Shown: piece after piece, positions 27,369 through 30,804 of the stretch | How the letters are laid out: every line of letters begins with the position of its first letter | Numbering within the stretch: position 1 is the stretch's first letter | Assembly (NCBI GenBank): GCA_027972325.1 | Contig: JAPMOS010000310.1 | Coordinates: 1-30,804 of the forward strand | DNA from: Paratrimastix pyriformis | Lineage: Eukaryota > Preaxostyla > Paratrimastigidae | Direction: 5' to 3' | DNA: 30,804 nucleotides | The notes under the pieces: model-generated | The model's input: only the letters and a program-made list of their open reading frames with translations | What the model was told of the DNA's origin: nothing | Databases searched by the model: none | Program-made: the position numbers and the translations under genes

Positions 27369-28167
27369 ATGACAACTAAAACCGCAAATCCATTTGTTGC
27401 ATTTGATGGACTCTCAGATGAAGAGGCGAAGAAGTTGTTCGAAGAATACATAAATAAACGTCAGGCAGCATCACCAAAGAGGAAAAGAAGGAAAAGAAAG
27501 AAAAGAAAGAAGTGAAGATTGCACAAGAAGAAGTTATTGATGTAGATGCCTTATCAACAAAAGGAGCAGAAAACGTCGAAGATGAGTTTGGAAAAATAGC
27601 ACAATATGAAGTGGTAGAATGCAAAAAGCTATGAAAGGTTTCATGAAGAACTATTCTATTATGAACCATGGAAAGATCGAGGCAACTGACTACAAACAAA
27701 GTGTCGAGAGGTGTTTTGTGGACACTGAAGGAATGATAAAAAAGATATTATATGAAGAGATGAAGGGAGGACAGTTCAAACTGAACATCGTGTTGAAATG
27801 TCAGTTCACCAAAGAAGACAAGTCAATGTATGGACACTTTTCATCAGGCAGCATTCGAATTCTCGGTAAGAAAGACATTGAAGAAGGAATTGGGAATGCA
27901 GTGTCGAGAATCCAAGAGCTCGTGGACAATTTTGTTAACAATGGAAGTGCATGGGTCCTAAAACGTATTGAGAATGTGTTTTTGAATGTAGCCTCATACA
28001 AGCCAATGCGTGGAAGCAGTTACATTGAATTACCAGAGGTATTGAACCAGAAGAAAGCATTGATAAATATTCAGAATGATGACAATGAGTGTTTTAAATG
28101 GAGTGTTTTAGCAACATTGCATCCAGTTGATGTGCATCCGGAGAGAGTGAAGCAATACATGAAGTAA
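27369..28167 (+). pseudogene. N-terminal region of a Polinton-type DNA polymerase B (partial)
   Basis: The segment has a Lys/Arg-rich beginning and a region rich in helices. It ends with boxes that in Polinton/Maverick and adintovirus proteins precede the family-B polymerase domain: NNGSAWVLKRIENVFLNV, YKPMRGSSYIELPEVL, KKALINIQNDDNECFKWSV and LHPVDVHPERV. No exonuclease or polymerase catalytic motifs follow; the long direct repeat copy B begins at this point instead. The parent protein would replicate the element using a protein primer. This copy is incomplete and broken. Confidence 0.7.
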
Positions 28168-29059
28168 GTAGTTATAAAAGGAGAGTTCTGAGACAAGCGA
28201 TTTTCACACACAATTTTTCACGCTTGCGTTGTTATTTGAGGCAAAAATCGATTTCTTCAGAACAAAATCTTTTTTTCTCATTATATTTTATCGAAAAGGA
28301 GCATTTTATTTTATCAGCTTTGAATGATTTAAGCATTAATTTTCTTGAGCTCCAAACGTTATTTGAGGCAAAAATCGAATTCTTCAGAGCAAAATCTTTT
28401 TTCTCAATGTTTTTTAAGTAAAACGAGCATTTTATTTTAATCAGCTTTGAATGATTTAAGCATCAATTCATTCGAGCTACAAACGAAATTAGAGGCAAAA
28501 AGCGAATTCTCCATGCATTTTCAATTTTTTTTCCATTTTTTGTCCCAGATATTATTTTGCCATTTTTGTCAAATCAAACAATTCAATCATCTTAAGCATC
28601 AAACGAAAGAGAATTCAATCAGAAACAGCTTATCTCTTCATTCAAAATAAAATTGTGACAAAAGTGCTTTTCAAAAGTGATCATTAAATAATGCATCAAT
28701 CTTAAGTAAATGATGCATTCTTTTTGATTGAATCAGCTCAAATAATTGATTCTAAGAAAATGGAAAAGTATGACAAAATGATAAAACAATATGAAATTTG
28801 ATTTCAGCACCGAGCCCTTTAAAGCGGAAATGTACTCAGCTTTGACATGAATTGAAAGAGAAATCAATCAGATTTACCTTCTATTTCAAAGAGATAAAAA
28901 ACAGCGTTTCATCATTTGAGCTATAAGGCTAATAAAGCGCAATTTTGATGAGCTACTGACGATATAATGAGTAATATCTCATCAGAATGCGCACTCATTA
29001 TAATCACTGAATCAGTAAAGGTATTTTAAGAAAAATTATTATCTATAGTTAGTATATAA
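28168..29059 (+). repeat. Long direct repeat, copy B (non-coding, possible promoter region)
   Basis: Near-identical partner of 25172-26060, again starting gtagttataaaagg and ending tatagttagtatata, here ten bases before the ATG at 29069. The segment just before the end contains an inverted repeat not shared with copy A: aatgagtaatatctcatcagaat and then gcgcactcatt. Confidence 0.85.
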
Positions 29060-29068
29060 TAACCACTA

Positions 29069-29752
29069 ATGTCAAGCAAGCAATCTGTTGAGTCTGATAT
29101 GCCAGTTGTGATCATTCCGAACGATTTCACAGTTAAGAAGCTGTCAATTGAAGCCTTATCTGAATCGTCCAGGAAGCAAGAGAAGACAATGAAGATGTGT
29201 CACATTGAACATAATGGTAGTAACCTATTAGTTGAGACGCCACAAATCGACTTAGGACCTTATGGAGTGAACTTTTACGAGAACACTAAAACCATCAGGT
29301 TACCAGTTGAGAATGTAGGCGATGACTTTAAGAAGATGATAGACAAGCTCGAGAAGTACTGTCAAAACAATGTGGAAAGCATTGTGAATGGTACTTTTGA
29401 AGAAGGCAAACCAGATGAATTTCAATACAAATCATTTGCCAAGACGAGTGATAATGACAAGTTTCCGAGCTACTATAAAGTAGCAGTTGGATATGCAGAT
29501 ACACTGTATCCGAGTGTCTTCCGAAAAGATGAAGATGGTGAGGTAAAACAGGACACAACAATACAAACAAATGAGGATTTACGGAAAGCCGTCAATCCAG
29601 GGAGCACAGTTAAAATGATAGTTCAACTTAAAGTATGGGTTGATGATAAGCAGCATTATGGAATCTCAGCCTCATGCAAACAGCTACTTATAGTGAAAGA
29701 AGGGAAGAAGAAAGCAGACAATTCAAAGTCTCTTTTGCTTAAATATTGGTAG
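29069..29752 (+). CDS. Possible single-stranded-DNA-binding protein
   Basis: 227 residues, starting MSSKQSVESDMPVVIIPND. The frame is open and uses AT-rich codons like its neighbours. The middle is charged (ENVGDDFKKMIDKLEKY). The end contains a strand pattern, KMIVQLKVWVDDKQHYGIS followed by CKQLLIV, resembling the C-terminal strands of gp2.5-like ssDNA-binding proteins of large DNA viruses, and then a Lys-rich tail. That resemblance is by eye and weak. A replication accessory role would suit its place in the block. It has the same TATATA-to-ATG arrangement as the genes at 24107 and 26065, and its upstream region is repeat copy B. Confidence 0.5.
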   Translation: MSSKQSVESDMPVVIIPNDFTVKKLSIEALSESSRKQEKTMKMCHIEHNGSNLLVETPQIDLGPYGVNFYENTKTIRLPVENVGDDFKKMIDKLEKYCQNNVESIVNGTFEEGKPDEFQYKSFAKTSDNDKFPSYYKVAVGYADTLYPSVFRKDEDGEVKQDTTIQTNEDLRKAVNPGSTVKMIVQLKVWVDDKQHYGISASCKQLLIVKEGKKKADNSKSLLLKYW

Positions 29753-29785
29753 CTTGTCGTACATTGTTTATCTTCCATGTAGCCT

Positions 29786-30538
29786 TCAGTGTAGAGTCGT
29801 CAGCGACATAAAATGCCATCTTACCATTGTCAATTGATGAAGGTTGAGTCGTTTCGAAGTTACAGAAATCATCTGTCTGATTTCCGCTACAGCAGTTTTC
29901 AATGTTTCTATTTGTGCTTTTAGTGAAGCGTTTTCAATTGTTAATGAATCACAATGTGCCTTTAGTTTTTTCATCTCATTGAGCATCATGAAAGGCAAAC
30001 GATCTTGTCGAATACCTTCAACAGCGCCATCCTTGTAATATACTAAATCAGGACATACATCAACACATTCTTCAGCTATTAGACCATAGCATTTGACCTT
30101 TTTCTCATCAGCCTTGTAATTGAAATTGACGGGACGTAACTTATATAAATATGACGTATCAGCCATATCCATTACGTTTTCCTTGTATCGAATTGAGGAT
30201 GTAGGAACATGTATTTTTCCAGTAGTATCGATGTACATTTGCAGAGAATCACCAGTTGATTGAGCAGTAGCTAATATGACAGGTGAAGTCACACGAGTCT
30301 TACCAAAGTTAATCACATTAGCCCCTCCAACATTAAAAACAACTCCAAAGTTAGCGTTATTTGCATTAAAGTATGAACTTGTAGTATCACCAGAAATGTT
30401 AATAAGATTATTATTCGATGAGATATTAGTGGAAGAGCCACTATTAGCAGCGAGAGACTGAGCAGAAGTGGAAGTTACAGTAGTTGCGGTGATATTACCA
30501 TTTGCATCACTATATAGATATCCGGAGGTGTTGTTCAC
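29786..30538 (-). CDS. Fibre-type protein with S74 intramolecular chaperone domain (partial)
   Basis: The frame opens at the right edge of the AT-rich block with NNTSGYLYSDANGNITATT, a motif like those in the fibre gene at 22860-24055. It continues with a Ser/Asn-rich beta region. From about residue 117 it carries an S74 (endosialidase-type) chaperone domain: SSIRYKENV, the expected Ser start with its conserved Lys, then LYKLRPVNFNYK, YGLIAEECVDVCPDLVYY, RLPFMMLNEMKKLKA, and a closing coiled coil (ENASLKAQIETLKTAV). In phage and viral fibres this domain drives trimer folding and then cleaves itself off. Its true start is not in the block. Convergent with the gene at 29069. Confidence 0.8.
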   Translation of the reverse strand: MNNTSGYLYSDANGNITATTVTSTSAQSLAANSGSSTNISSNNNLINISGDTTSSYFNANNANFGVVFNVGGANVINFGKTRVTSPVILATAQSTGDSLQMYIDTTGKIHVPTSSIRYKENVMDMADTSYLYKLRPVNFNYKADEKKVKCYGLIAEECVDVCPDLVYYKDGAVEGIRQDRLPFMMLNEMKKLKAHCDSLTIENASLKAQIETLKTAVAEIRQMISVTSKRLNLHQLTMVRWHFMSLTTLH

Positions 30539-30540
30539 GG

Positions 30541-30804
30541 CGGGACAATTTTCCTGCCGAGGTCGGCAGCCGAGGTCGGCCGAGGTCGGCCGAGGTCGGC
30601 GCCGAGGTCGGCCGAGGTCGGCGAGGGTCGGCCAAGGTCAGCCTGAGGTCGGCCTGAGGTCAGGTGAGGTCGGCCAGGGTCGGCGAAATCTGACCTCGGC
30701 CGACCCCGGCAGCCGACCTCGGCCAACCCCGGCCGACCTCGGGCCGCCTCGGCTGCCGACCTCGGCCAACCCCGGCCAACCCTGACCGACCCTGGCCGAC
30801 GGCT
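30541..30804. repeat. GC-rich minisatellite (GAGGTCGGC family) with an inverted second half
   Basis: From about 30555 to 30690 the plus strand repeats gaggtcggc/ccgaggtcggc with a period of about 10-11. From about 30690 to the window end it carries the reverse complement, gccgacctcggcc. The two halves could pair as a long imperfect hairpin. The composition changes abruptly from AT-rich at 30540. No gene is seen. Confidence 0.9.

Larger units (their letters stand above)
22853..30540. mobile_element. Polinton/virophage-like fossil block (incomplete)
   Basis: About 7.7 kb of markedly AT-rich DNA between GC-rich neighbours. It has a packaging ATPase, a retroviral-type integrase, the N-terminal region of a Polinton-type DNA polymerase, a possible ssDNA-binding protein, and fibre-like genes at both ends. 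This gene set is characteristic of Polintons/Mavericks, adintoviruses and virophage-like elements. No major or minor capsid protein, capsid protease or polymerase catalytic domain is visible, and no terminal inverted repeats were found at the block ends. The copy is incomplete, with a handful of breaks or rearrangements. Individual frames are well preserved, so it is probably not ancient. Confidence 0.8.

Noticed and set aside
22853-30540. Major capsid protein of the Polinton-like block
   Set aside because: No frame of suitable length or double jelly-roll character was found; all sizeable frames are accounted for by other families.

Overview
The window is nuclear DNA of an intron-rich, GC-rich, microbial-type eukaryote. 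The evidence is a host gene split into about 18 phase-consistent exons, dense microsatellites inside introns, two tyrosine-recombinase (DIRS-type) retroelements, and a block of AT-rich Polinton/virophage-like genes. The lineage cannot be named from the sequence alone. Nothing looks bacterial: there are no operons or Shine-Dalgarno-led genes.

Layout. (1) 1-1,170: CA/GT and GAT microsatellites with scraps of a minus-strand coiled-coil gene. (2) 1,395-1,950: an old, diverged end fragment of a DIRS element. (3) 2,120-8,489: a structurally complete DIRS-type element on the minus strand (gag-like, RT/RNase H, tyrosine recombinase, internal complementary region, inverted terminal repeats). Its termini can be placed to the base, but its coding body is interrupted several times. 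(4) 8,497-16,236: a plus-strand host gene for an MMPL/RND-family membrane protein (two-repeat, Patched-like transporter superfamily). It lacks its N-terminal exons, and nearly all its introns begin GTC rather than GTR. (5) 16,237-16,870: a short convergent intergenic stretch and the last exon of a minus-strand host gene. (6) 16,877-about 22,853: a second, different DIRS-type element, minus strand, lacking its 5' end and carrying an extra plus-strand gag-like frame. (7) about 22,853-30,540: an AT-rich Polinton/virophage-like fossil block with fibre genes (collagen-like head, S74 chaperone tail), a packaging ATPase, a retroviral-type integrase, part of a protein-primed-type DNA polymerase, a possible ssDNA-binding protein, and two roughly 0.88 kb near-identical non-coding repeats placed like promoters. 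No capsid gene is visible. (8) 30,541-30,804: a roughly 10-bp GC-rich minisatellite that turns into its own reverse complement.

How the parts relate. Both DIRS elements lie beside, or in introns of, host genes and face the same way. The first lies between GAT/ATC microsatellite tracts immediately upstream of the surviving MMPL exons. The second separates a host 3' exon from the Polinton-like block and meets that block at a run of C. The most unusual observations are the GTCYG 5' splice-site pattern of the MMPL gene, repeated duplication across 3' splice sites in two of its introns, an exon with no AG in the preceding 230 bases, and the gene order and repeats of the Polinton-like block.
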